NCBI GenBank assembly: GCA_964577115.1
Contig: CAZNXJ010000009.1
Coordinates: 62,001-126,000, forward strand
Source of the DNA: CAZNXJ01 sp964577115
GTDB taxonomy: Bacteria > Planctomycetota > Planctomycetia > Pirellulales > Pirellulaceae
Reading direction: 5' to 3'
Length of the DNA stretch: 64,000 nucleotides
Below the pieces are notes generated by a model. It was not told the origin of the DNA. It ran no database searches and saw nothing but the letters and a program-made list of their open reading frames with translations. The stretch's first letter is position 1. The number at the start of each line of letters is the position of its first letter. A program made the position numbers and the translations under genes. Below are positions 53,255 through 61,739 of the stretch, piece after piece.

Positions 53255-54178
53255 ATGGGGATGTTGCGAGGAGTCTTGCCGATCGTGCACACGCCGCTGC
53301 TTGACGACGATTCGATCGACGAGCAAAGCTTGACGCGTCAGATCGAATGGGCCGCTCGTCAGGGTATTTCCGGGTACTGCACGGGAATGGTGTCCGAGCT
53401 GCTGCGACTGACGCGCAACGAGCGGATCGAGCTGACGCGGAGACTCGGCGAGCTCAAACCCGAGGGACTGAGCTTCATTGCGGGAGTGGGTGCGGAGAGC
53501 ACCAAGCAGATGCTCGAGTACGCGGCCGAGGCCGAACAAGCCGGCGCGGATGCTGTCATGGCGATCCCGCCGACGACGACCGCTCTGCCGGAAGGTCAAC
53601 TGCGAGAGTATTTCGCGACGCTGGCCAAGGCAATCAGCATCCCCGTCATCATTCAGGATGCGTCGGCTTACGTCGGGCGGCCGATTCCGCTCTCGGTATC
53701 GACGAGCCTGCTCGACGAGTTCGGCCCGGAAAAGATCCTGTTCAAGCCGGAAGCCGCGCCGCTTGGTCCCAACGTTACGGTTCTGCTCGAAGCAACATCG
53801 GGTCAGGCCAAGATCTTCGACGGTTCGGGCGGCATTGCACTGGTCGATTGCTACCGGCGTGGCATCGTCGGCACGATGCCGGGCATGGAATTTTTAACGG
53901 CGCTTGTCGCCCTGTGGCAGGCGCTCGAGCGAGGCGACGAGCAGGCGATCTATAAGCTGTATATGCCGATCTGTGCCCTGGTCACGCTGCAACTTCAGGC
54001 GGGACTCGACGGTTTTCTCGCCACCGAGAAGTACCTGCTCGCCAAGCGCGGCCTCTTTACTACGGCGAATCGCCGGCGGCCGTACAGCTGGGAACTCGAT
54101 GACCAGACGCGGGCCGAATTCGATCGGCTCCTCGGCCTGCTCGAGCAGGCCGAGGCGGAAGTGGCCGCAGGCCGCTGA
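53255..54178 (+). CDS. Dihydrodipicolinate-synthase-family aldolase
   Basis: TIM-barrel lyase/aldolase of the DapA/NAL family, 307 residues. It has GTVSE-like MVSELLRLTRNER, FIAGVGAESTKQ and ADAVMAIPPTTT, with the Schiff-base Lys in EKILFKPEA. The YN of the DapA Tyr133 motif is replaced by QD (VIIQDASAYVG), so it is unlikely to make dihydrodipicolinate; a sugar-acid or other 2-keto acid substrate is more probable. GGAGGAG precedes the ATG. Ends 39 bases before the convergent efflux gene. Confidence 0.88.
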   Translation: MGMLRGVLPIVHTPLLDDDSIDEQSLTRQIEWAARQGISGYCTGMVSELLRLTRNERIELTRRLGELKPEGLSFIAGVGAESTKQMLEYAAEAEQAGADAVMAIPPTTTALPEGQLREYFATLAKAISIPVIIQDASAYVGRPIPLSVSTSLLDEFGPEKILFKPEAAPLGPNVTVLLEATSGQAKIFDGSGGIALVDCYRRGIVGTMPGMEFLTALVALWQALERGDEQAIYKLYMPICALVTLQLQAGLDGFLATEKYLLAKRGLFTTANRRRPYSWELDDQTRAEFDRLLGLLEQAEAEVAAGR

Positions 54179-54217
54179 CGATCGCGAGCGTTTGCGAGAC
54201 CTTGCCGGGTTCGCGGC

Positions 54218-57200
54218 TCACTTTTCGGCCGAACTGCTCGCCGTTTCGGCGGCCATTGCCGGAACGGCGACCGGTTTCACTGCCGGCGTCTCGGCCACGC
54301 GGCCGCTATGCGGTTGCCGCTGGTCGGTCGTGCGCCGGCCGAACACCGCGGAAAGGACGCGGCCGATGTCGTCGAACAGCGAATAGATCACCGGTACGGC
54401 CAGCAACGTCGGCAGCAGCGACAGCGTTTGTCCGCCGACGGCCAACACGGCGATCGAACGCCGTTCTTCCGCGCCGGGACCGGTGCCGACCAGCAGCGGC
54501 AACATACCGGCGACAAACGCGACGGTCGTCATCAGGATTGGGCGGAGCCGGTCTCGGTTGGCCTGCAAAATTGCCTCGTCGCGCGGCATGCCCTTGGCGC
54601 GAAGGCCGTTCGTATGATCCACCTGGAGAATGGCTGCCTTCTTGACGACCCCGAACAGGACGAGGATGCCCAGGGCCGAGTAGAGGTTCAACGTTTCTCC
54701 CGCAATCAACAAGCTTGCCAGCCCGAAGGGTACGGTTAGCGGTAGCGAAGAGAGAATCGTCAGCGGATGGACGAAGTGTTCGTATTGTGCGGCGAGCACG
54801 ATGTACATGAAGACGAACGACATGGCGAGCGTCCACCAGAAGTCGTTGAGTGTGCGCTCCAGTTCGCGGCCGCTACCCATGATGCGCGTTTCGAATCCGG
54901 GGGGAATGCCGATCTCCTGAGCGGCTTGCTCGACGGCCGCGAGACGATCCGCCAGGGCGTAGCCTGGTGCAACGTTGGCGCGGACGGCGACCATGCGTTG
55001 CCGGTCGAGCCGGTCGATGCGCGAGACGCTGTCGGCCGGTTCGAAGCTGACCAGGTTGCTCAAACGCGAAAGCGATCGAGTGTCGGGCATGGCGTCCCCG
55101 GTGGGAACTGCCCACGCCGGCGCCGCGGTCGTGCGGACATAGAGGTTCGAAATCGACTTGGGATCGTCGCGATCCACGTTGACCAGCCGGAGCTCGACGT
55201 CGTACGCATCGTCAACCGAGGCGTCACGATAACGCGAGACGCGCTCGTCGCCGCCCACGGCGATCCGTAGCGTGTCAGCAATATCGCGTACGCTGACCCC
55301 CAGCGCCGCGCACAGCTCGCGGTCGATATGTGCCCGCAGCTCGGGCTTATCGAGCCGCAGTGTCGTGTCGACGTCGACGATGCCAGGGATTTCGGCGACT
55401 CGCTGGCGCAGTGTTTCCGTGAATTCGGCGAGCTCGGTGATGCTGGGGCCGGTGACGGAGAAATCGATATCAACCGGGGCTCCTTGTCGCATCGACGAAA
55501 GGTTGCGGACAGCGATCCGGCAGTCCGTGAATTGCGACAACAGCTGGCGCACCTCGACCATCTTGTCACGCTGCGTGAAGTTGCCTCGCAGCGCCGCCCC
55601 AGGATCGCCGTCGATTAGCGACCGTACCCAGCGTCCTAACGAGAACGTGCGCGTCTCGATGTCCGTCAGGCGCACATAGGCGTTGGCAATGTTGACGCGC
55701 CCCAGGTCGCGCGTGCCAAGCGTGACCAGCACGTGCTGAATGCCCTCGACCGCTTCGAGTTCTGTTTCGATAGCGCGCAGTAGCTTGTCCATCGCGGCGA
55801 CGGTGGTTCCTTCGGGCGCCAAAATGCTAATCTCGAATTCCGACTCGTCAACGTTCGTCGGAATGTAGTCCTGTTGGACATGCCGGTAGAGCGGCCAGGT
55901 GATAATCACCAGGGCGAGCGAGCCGGCGAGCACGGCCCAGCGATGGCGCATCGACCACCGCAGGGCTGCCATGTAGATCGCTTCGATCCAACCGTAGAAA
56001 CCACCGCGTGACGCCGGCTGCCGCGCACCGTTGTCATCGTTCGGCTTCAGCATGCGGCTGCACATCATCGGCGTGAGGATGAAGCTGACGAGCAGCGAAA
56101 TCATGATCGCGGCGGTCGCCGTGACGCCGAACTGAAAGAGCATCCGCCCCGTGACGCTGGATAGGAACGAGACAGGCAGAAAAACGATGACCAGCGAGAG
56201 GGTCGTAGCGAGCACGGCGAGGCCAATTTCGCGTGTTGCTTCAATGGCGGCGGTGAACGGCGGGCGGCGTTTTTCTTCGATGTAATGGAAAATGTTTTCC
56301 AATACCACGATCGCATCGTCGATCACGACGCCCACCATGAGCACGAGGGCGAGCATGGTGACGTTGTTTAGCGTAAAGTTGAACGCTCGCATGATGGCGA
56401 ACGTCGCAACGAGCGAGGTGGGAATGGCGATGCCGGCGATGATTGTCGAGCGCCACGAGCGCATAAACAGCAGCACGGTCACGCAGGCCCAGATGCTACC
56501 AAAGATCAGGTGGCTTTCGATCTCGTGCAGCGCTGCGCGGATGTAACGCGATTGGTCCTGTAGGATGTTCACTTCCACGCCGGGCGGCAGAAGGGCTCGG
56601 CTGCGTTCAAGCCTTTCCTTAATCGCGTCAATCACGGCCACCGTGTTGCTGCCCGATTGTCGCTGCACTTCCAGCACGACCGCCGGCTGGCCGTCGAAGC
56701 GCGCGAGCGTCCGCAGCTCTTTTTGCCCGTCGGTGATCTTCGCTACGTCTTTCAGGCGGATGGGGACACCGTTCACGGTGTTAATGACGAGCTGCTCGAA
56801 CTGCCGCGCGTGCGGCATGCGGCCGAGCGTGCGCAAGCTGAACTCGCGATGCCCCGCGTCCACCCGGCCGCTCGGCACTTCGGAGTTCTGCCGAGCAATC
56901 GCCTCGCGGACGTCGAGAATCGTCAAACCGTACGCGGCGAGCTGCTGGGCGTCGGCTTCGACCTGCACGGCGCGCTCGGTCGAGCCGCCGATCACGACCT
57001 GGCCAACGCCCGGCGCGGATTCAATCACATTCTTGACGAAACGTTCGGCGAGAAAGTACAGCTCGCGGCTGCTCCGGTTGCCCGAGACGGCTAGCGACAT
57101 GATGGGGGAGGCATCCGTGTCGCGCTTCTGAACAACCGGGGGATCGATGTCCTCGGGGAGCCGGTTCAGAACACTTTGCACGGCATCGCGCACGTCCTGC

Positions 57201-57517
57201 GTCGCCGCGTCGATGTCGCGGTCGAGTTCGAATGTCACGATGATCAACGAGCGGCCGTCGCTGGAAATCGAACGCAGCTCGTCGATGCCCGCCACCGTTG
57301 CCACGGCGTCTTCGATGATCTGGCTGACTTCGCTTTCGATCTCTTCGGGAGAAGCGCCGACGTACGTCGTGCGAACCAGAATCGTCGGTAGGTCCAAACT
57401 GGGATATCGGTCGATGCCAAGCTGCGGGAAGCTGACGGCCCCCGTGACGACGGCGGCGGCGATCAGCATGACGGCGAAAACGGGCCGTCGCACACAGAGT
57501 TCAGCGAGCCACTGCAC
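54218..57517 (-). CDS. RND efflux pump inner-membrane transporter (HAE1/AcrB-like)
   Basis: The 1099-residue product starts MQWLAELCVRRPVFAVMLI. It has the RND layout of two six-helix halves and two large periplasmic loops, with the proton-relay Asp pair in TM4 (VGVVIDDAIVVLENIFHYIEE) and the matching TM10 region (LFGVVKKAAILQVDH). Proton-driven export of drugs or other amphiphiles through a tripartite pump. It lies 71 bases after its adaptor in the same direction. No outer-membrane channel or regulator is adjacent, so the third component must be encoded elsewhere. Confidence 0.95.
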   Translation of the reverse strand: MQWLAELCVRRPVFAVMLIAAAVVTGAVSFPQLGIDRYPSLDLPTILVRTTYVGASPEEIESEVSQIIEDAVATVAGIDELRSISSDGRSLIIVTFELDRDIDAATQDVRDAVQSVLNRLPEDIDPPVVQKRDTDASPIMSLAVSGNRSSRELYFLAERFVKNVIESAPGVGQVVIGGSTERAVQVEADAQQLAAYGLTILDVREAIARQNSEVPSGRVDAGHREFSLRTLGRMPHARQFEQLVINTVNGVPIRLKDVAKITDGQKELRTLARFDGQPAVVLEVQRQSGSNTVAVIDAIKERLERSRALLPPGVEVNILQDQSRYIRAALHEIESHLIFGSIWACVTVLLFMRSWRSTIIAGIAIPTSLVATFAIMRAFNFTLNNVTMLALVLMVGVVIDDAIVVLENIFHYIEEKRRPPFTAAIEATREIGLAVLATTLSLVIVFLPVSFLSSVTGRMLFQFGVTATAAIMISLLVSFILTPMMCSRMLKPNDDNGARQPASRGGFYGWIEAIYMAALRWSMRHRWAVLAGSLALVIITWPLYRHVQQDYIPTNVDESEFEISILAPEGTTVAAMDKLLRAIETELEAVEGIQHVLVTLGTRDLGRVNIANAYVRLTDIETRTFSLGRWVRSLIDGDPGAALRGNFTQRDKMVEVRQLLSQFTDCRIAVRNLSSMRQGAPVDIDFSVTGPSITELAEFTETLRQRVAEIPGIVDVDTTLRLDKPELRAHIDRELCAALGVSVRDIADTLRIAVGGDERVSRYRDASVDDAYDVELRLVNVDRDDPKSISNLYVRTTAAPAWAVPTGDAMPDTRSLSRLSNLVSFEPADSVSRIDRLDRQRMVAVRANVAPGYALADRLAAVEQAAQEIGIPPGFETRIMGSGRELERTLNDFWWTLAMSFVFMYIVLAAQYEHFVHPLTILSSLPLTVPFGLASLLIAGETLNLYSALGILVLFGVVKKAAILQVDHTNGLRAKGMPRDEAILQANRDRLRPILMTTVAFVAGMLPLLVGTGPGAEERRSIAVLAVGGQTLSLLPTLLAVPVIYSLFDDIGRVLSAVFGRRTTDQRQPHSGRVAETPAVKPVAVPAMAAETASSSAEK

Positions 57518-57588
57518 GGGTCTTCGGCTCCATCATGAGGTCCAAGGGGTTGGCGAACTCGAGCGGCAGGGTGAGTCGAAAAGGCGAT

Positions 57589-58830
57589 TCAGGACCGCTG
57601 CTGAGCGATGCGAACCTGGCCGGCGCGAGCGCGACTGGCATCGACGACAACCTCGTCGCCCTCCTTCAGGCCTTCGACGATCGTGACCATGTCGCCACGC
57701 GACTCGCCCGTCCGGATCGGCACCTGCTCGGCCTGCCCGTCCACGACGCGCCACACTTTCTCGACACCCGCGAATTCAATCACGGCCGACGCCGGAAGCG
57801 CGAGCTCCTGAGCATCGGGGACGACGGTCACTTCCGCTTCGGCAAAGACGCCGGGCTGGAGCGTGCACCCGGGGTTTGGCACATCCGCCTCGAACATCAG
57901 CGCTCGGGAATTCGGATCGATAACCGGCCGCAGTCGGCTGACCACGACCGAGCGCGGCTCGGACTCGTGCCGCACATAGACTTCCACCGGCTGGCCGGGG
58001 CGAACTAGGTGTGCGTGTTTTTCGGGCACGGAGCCGAGAAACCGCAGGCGGTCGCAACGCACGATCGTGGCCACCGCATCGCCCTCGCGCAGGTACGATC
58101 CGGCCGCGGTCGATCGCTGCTGAACGACGCCGGCGAACGGCGCCACGATTTCGCTCTCGCGCAGATTGTTCTCCGCTACCGCCAATTCGGATCGGCGAAC
58201 CTTGATCAGCGCGACCTTCTCGGCCAAGGAATTCAGTGAGGCTGCGTAACGTGCGGCGGCGACCTTGTGCGCGGCCTCCGCGTCCGTCAGCTCCTCCTCG
58301 GTCGCTGCCCCGCTCTGACGCAGCCGCCGCGTGCGATCGAGCGTGACCTGGGCCTGGTCGAGCAGAGCTTTTTCCTGCCGTACAACAGGCGAGTTATCGG
58401 GGACGATGTCATCGGTCGATTCGTGCGGTTCCATGCCGATCGCGGCACAGGCTTGGGCGAGCAGCGATTCGGCGTGCTTCACCTCAAGAACGAGCTGAGC
58501 CGTATCCAACCGCATCAGCGGCTGACCGGCTTCGACGACATCGCCCGCGTCGACCAGCACCTCGGCGACACGGCCCGGAACCTTGGCGCCCAGCAGAGCG
58601 GCCTCGTCAGGAATCAGGCTGCCGTGAACTCGGATTTTGGTCGGCCAGACGTGCCGGCTGACCGGGATCGTCGTGACTTCCGGAATCGCGTCGGCGGACG
58701 CCTCGGCCGTGGGAATCGGCGCCGCTTCGGTCTCGGAATCCTTAGCACAACCTCCGAGACCAGGGAGCCCGGCCAGGAGCAGAACAAGTGTCGCGCGGCG
58801 AAACGCCGGCAGGCGATGCAATGCAAGCAT
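57589..58830 (-). CDS. RND efflux periplasmic adaptor lipoprotein
   Basis: Membrane-fusion protein, 413 residues. Lipobox LAGLPGLGGC at the end of the signal peptide. A biotinyl-lipoyl-like half is seen at KVPGRVAEVLVDAGDVVEAGQPLMRLD, a coiled-coil hairpin at about 150-230, and the second half motif with VAPFAGVVQQRSTAAGSYLREGD. The C-terminal beta-barrel and membrane-proximal domain end in VVEGLKEGDEVVVDASRARAGQVR. Partner of the AcrB-like gene directly downstream. Confidence 0.95.
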   Translation of the reverse strand: MLALHRLPAFRRATLVLLLAGLPGLGGCAKDSETEAAPIPTAEASADAIPEVTTIPVSRHVWPTKIRVHGSLIPDEAALLGAKVPGRVAEVLVDAGDVVEAGQPLMRLDTAQLVLEVKHAESLLAQACAAIGMEPHESTDDIVPDNSPVVRQEKALLDQAQVTLDRTRRLRQSGAATEEELTDAEAAHKVAAARYAASLNSLAEKVALIKVRRSELAVAENNLRESEIVAPFAGVVQQRSTAAGSYLREGDAVATIVRCDRLRFLGSVPEKHAHLVRPGQPVEVYVRHESEPRSVVVSRLRPVIDPNSRALMFEADVPNPGCTLQPGVFAEAEVTVVPDAQELALPASAVIEFAGVEKVWRVVDGQAEQVPIRTGESRGDMVTIVEGLKEGDEVVVDASRARAGQVRIAQQRS

Positions 58831-59328
58831 GGGTGGCGGGTAACAATTCAGGAGGATCAGGTGGGAACGGCATGAACCGCTCCGGCGGGAGTCGGCAAGG
58901 AATGTATTTCTATCGTAGCGTCCCCGCTTGCCCGTGTCTTGGTTGATTCTGGGGTGGTTTTGAAATTGGAAGGTGGACAGAGTTCCGGGCTACGAGGACG
59001 GGGGTTCGAGGGGACAGCGTTCCGGGAGCAGGGGCTGGAGGGCAGAGTTCCACGGCGTTGTCATCACACAATGTCTCGGCGCACATCGGATGAATGGCTG
59101 ACGCACTGAACCCGGAATTCCGAAGCCGCATTCGCGTAAAACCCACTCGTGATAGCCCCGCGAATCCCCTCTGTGTCGAGCGCAAAGCGCGCAGATGCTC
59201 GTGGAATTTCTTGTCTTGTCCCACAATGATTTCGCATCCTGCAGCCGCTGTGGAACTCCCGCAGCGAGCCTGCACGATGGCGCCACGGAAGCAACGCTCG
59301 ACTCAAAAAATGGAAGGGGGAAGAAGCC
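58831..59328. other. Gene-free divergent intergenic region
   Basis: About 500 bp between the efflux operon and the matrixin gene. Open frames are not supported by ribosome-binding sites or composition. It probably carries both promoters; none is clear by consensus. Confidence 0.45.
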
Positions 59329-59880
59329 ATGCGAGCGATCTGCGTCGTTGCAATGTTCTTCATGGCGGCCATGGGAGAGCGAATCAGCGCGGGTGCGGTA
59401 TTTCGCGTGTGGGTCGATCCGGAGATTTCCACGGTCGGTTGGTCGCACAGCGAGGTGGAAACCGCCATCTGGCTCGGCTGCCGCGGGTGGGAGCGGATCT
59501 GCAACATCCGTTTTGATTTTGTGACGCACCCGAGCAGTGCCGATATTAAGTTTCGCTCGCAGGCCATCTACCAGCCCGATGGTACCCCGCACGGCGGCTA
59601 CTGCCAGGGCAACGTCATTTGGCTGCACAATGGCCGAGGCCGCTCGCTCGCCCGTGGAGCCAGCGGCTACCGCTTCGAATCGCTTGATCAATTGGCCCGC
59701 GTGGTCGCTCACGAGATTGGACACTATCTTGGTCTGCCGCACTCGAGCGACCGCGAAAGCCTCATGCACCCGACTGCCCCCGTCTGGTTTTCGGATGCCG
59801 AGATCGCGTGGGCTCGGCGCCGCTTTGGAGCCTCTGTCAGTTCCCTGCGGCTGGATCGCCTCTCTCAATATGCACGGTGA
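59329..59880 (+). CDS. Secreted matrixin-family zinc metalloprotease (minimal)
   Basis: The 183-residue product has a signal peptide (ICVVAMFFMAAMGERISAGA) followed directly by the catalytic domain. The zinc motif is HEIGHYLGLPHS (H128, E129, H132, H138) and the Met-turn is SLMHP (M146). A structural Asp/Gly loop (DGTPHGGYCQGNVIWL) precedes it. There is no Cys-switch propeptide and no C-terminal domain, so it is far smaller than animal MMPs. GGAAG precedes the ATG. The next gene starts three bases after the stop. Confidence 0.9.
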   Translation: MRAICVVAMFFMAAMGERISAGAVFRVWVDPEISTVGWSHSEVETAIWLGCRGWERICNIRFDFVTHPSSADIKFRSQAIYQPDGTPHGGYCQGNVIWLHNGRGRSLARGASGYRFESLDQLARVVAHEIGHYLGLPHSSDRESLMHPTAPVWFSDAEIAWARRRFGASVSSLRLDRLSQYAR

Positions 59881-59883
59881 GCC

Positions 59884-60336
59884 ATGATTGTGGATCATTG
59901 GAAGAATTTGCGCGCCTATCGAGCTATCCACCCGCTGCTCGACGAGGCCGCCGCAGCGCTCGACGAGCGCGACTGGCTGACGATCGACGACGGGCGTTAC
60001 GAACTAAAGGGAGAACGGCTCGTGGCAATGGCTGCGCGTACACCGCAGCGCCCTTCGGCCACGCCGCAGTTGGAATATCACGAGCGCTACGTGGATCTAC
60101 AGATCGTGCTGGCCGGCGAGGACCGGATGGGGTGGGCGCCGCGCAGCGTCTGCCGTTCGCCATCGGTCGCGTACGACGCCGGGCGGGATGTCGGGTTTTT
60201 CGCTGACGATCCGGTCTGTTGGCTGACGCTACCAGCCGAATACTTCGCCATCTTCCTGCCGGAAGATGCGCACGCGCCGCTGGCCGGCACCGCGGCCGTG
60301 CATAAAGTCGTCTTCAAATTGAAGGTGGCCGGATAG
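59884..60336 (+). CDS. YhcH/YjgK/YiaL-family protein
   Basis: Cupin-like protein of 150 residues. The family signature LEYHERYVDLQIVLAGEDRMGWAP and YDAGRDVGFFADD are clear. It ends PAEYFAIFLPEDAHAPL...VHKVVFKLKV, with the His residues expected to bind metal. E. coli members act in sugar-acid and sialic-acid (anomerase-like) metabolism. The 3-base gap to the matrixin gene implies co-transcription, although the products should sit in different compartments. Confidence 0.92.
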   Translation: MIVDHWKNLRAYRAIHPLLDEAAAALDERDWLTIDDGRYELKGERLVAMAARTPQRPSATPQLEYHERYVDLQIVLAGEDRMGWAPRSVCRSPSVAYDAGRDVGFFADDPVCWLTLPAEYFAIFLPEDAHAPLAGTAAVHKVVFKLKVAG

Positions 60337-60532
60337 CTGCGTTCTGGGAGTTGCCGAGCCTAGGGTGGTGTGCTACCAAGACGAACCGCGGCGAGCAGCC
60401 GCGGTCGCCCGTTCGTATCGCCACCGGTTGCCGCGTTGATTGTGCGGAAGAGCCTTCGCCCGCGCAAGATCCGCGCGCGGATGGTTGGCACCGGCAAAGG
60501 ATGGCAATTAACCTTAAGGAGCGCAGTTGTCA

Positions 60533-61642
60533 ATGAGTAGTCCGCCGAAACGCATTGCGATAAATACGGGGGGCGGAGATGCGCCGGGCTTGAATGCCGT
60601 CATTCGGGCCGTGGTTCTGTCCTCATTACGCCGCGGTTGGGAAGTCGTTGGGATTCGCCGCGGCTACGAAGGGCTGATCGACACGAGTCAGCTGATGCCC
60701 CTGACGCGCGACAGCGTCCGCGGCATCACGACGCTCGGCGGAACCATCCTGGGAACGGCCAACAAAGGGCGCCCCTTTGAACGCACGGTCCAGCGCCCGG
60801 ATGGCGCCGTTGAGATCGTCGATATGACGCAGACGGTGATTGACAATTTCCATGCGCAAAAGTTCGACGCTCTGATCGCCGTCGGCGGTGATGGTTCGAT
60901 GGCCATTGCGCATCAGCTGGCCGAACGCGGGATTCCGATCGTCGGCGTTCCAAAAACCATTGACAACGATCTCTCGAGTACCCAGGTGACATTCGGTTTC
61001 AATACGGCCGTGTACGTCGCCACCGCGGCGCTCGATCGCCTGCACTCGACGGCCGAAGCGCACGAGCGCGTGATGGTCGTTGAGGTCATGGGGAGAACAG
61101 CCGGATGGATCGCCCTGCATGCGGGATTGGGCGCGACGGCGGACGTCATCCTGATTCCGGAGATTCCGTTTGATATCGACGTCGTCTGCGAAAAAATCCG
61201 CGAACGGGAACGCGAGGGACGGCATTTCAGCATCGTGGTCGTGGCCGAGGGCGCGCGGCCGGTTGGCGGCGATTATATCGTGCGCGAAGAGGCCAAAGAC
61301 GGCCGCGAGGCGCGGCTGGGTGGTGCCGGCGAGTACGTTGCCGCGGAAATCCAGGCGCGGACGAAAAAGGAAACGCGGGTGGTCGTCCTGGGACACCTGC
61401 AGCGCGGCGGGCCTCCGACGACCATGGACCGGCTGCTGGCACTTCGCTTCGGCGCCGCCGCCGTGCGGATGGTCGAACAGGGAGTGTTCAACGTGATGGT
61501 GGCGCTCGACCCGCCCGAGATTCGCCCGGTGCCACTGGCCGAAGCGATTCGCCGCCGGCAGGTGCCACTCGACTGTGACACGATCGCGACCGCGCGGGAC
61601 CTAGGCATCTGCCTCGGGGATCACGTCGCGTGCCCGGAATGA
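60533..61642 (+). CDS. pfkA: 6-phosphofructokinase
   Basis: Glycolytic kinase, 369 residues. NTGGGDAPGLNAVIRA, VGGDGSMAIAHQL (Gly121 at the ATP-type position) and PKTIDNDL (Lys141, the residue usual in PPi-type enzymes) are seen, then MGRTAGWIALHAG and LGHLQRGGPP. The Gly/Lys pair is typical of group III PFKs, so the phosphoryl donor cannot be read off. AAGGAG precedes ATG 60533; a TTG two codons earlier is less likely. Monocistronic or leading the dehydrogenase gene 97 bases downstream. Confidence 0.96.
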   Translation: MSSPPKRIAINTGGGDAPGLNAVIRAVVLSSLRRGWEVVGIRRGYEGLIDTSQLMPLTRDSVRGITTLGGTILGTANKGRPFERTVQRPDGAVEIVDMTQTVIDNFHAQKFDALIAVGGDGSMAIAHQLAERGIPIVGVPKTIDNDLSSTQVTFGFNTAVYVATAALDRLHSTAEAHERVMVVEVMGRTAGWIALHAGLGATADVILIPEIPFDIDVVCEKIREREREGRHFSIVVVAEGARPVGGDYIVREEAKDGREARLGGAGEYVAAEIQARTKKETRVVVLGHLQRGGPPTTMDRLLALRFGAAAVRMVEQGVFNVMVALDPPEIRPVPLAEAIRRRQVPLDCDTIATARDLGICLGDHVACPE

Positions 61643-61739
61643 GCCGGTAGTCGACAACCGATAGCACCAATTGACACGCATGAATCGAACGTCACGAACA
61701 CCGCCCGCGCGACGCGCGGCGGGAAAGGTACGGAGCACG

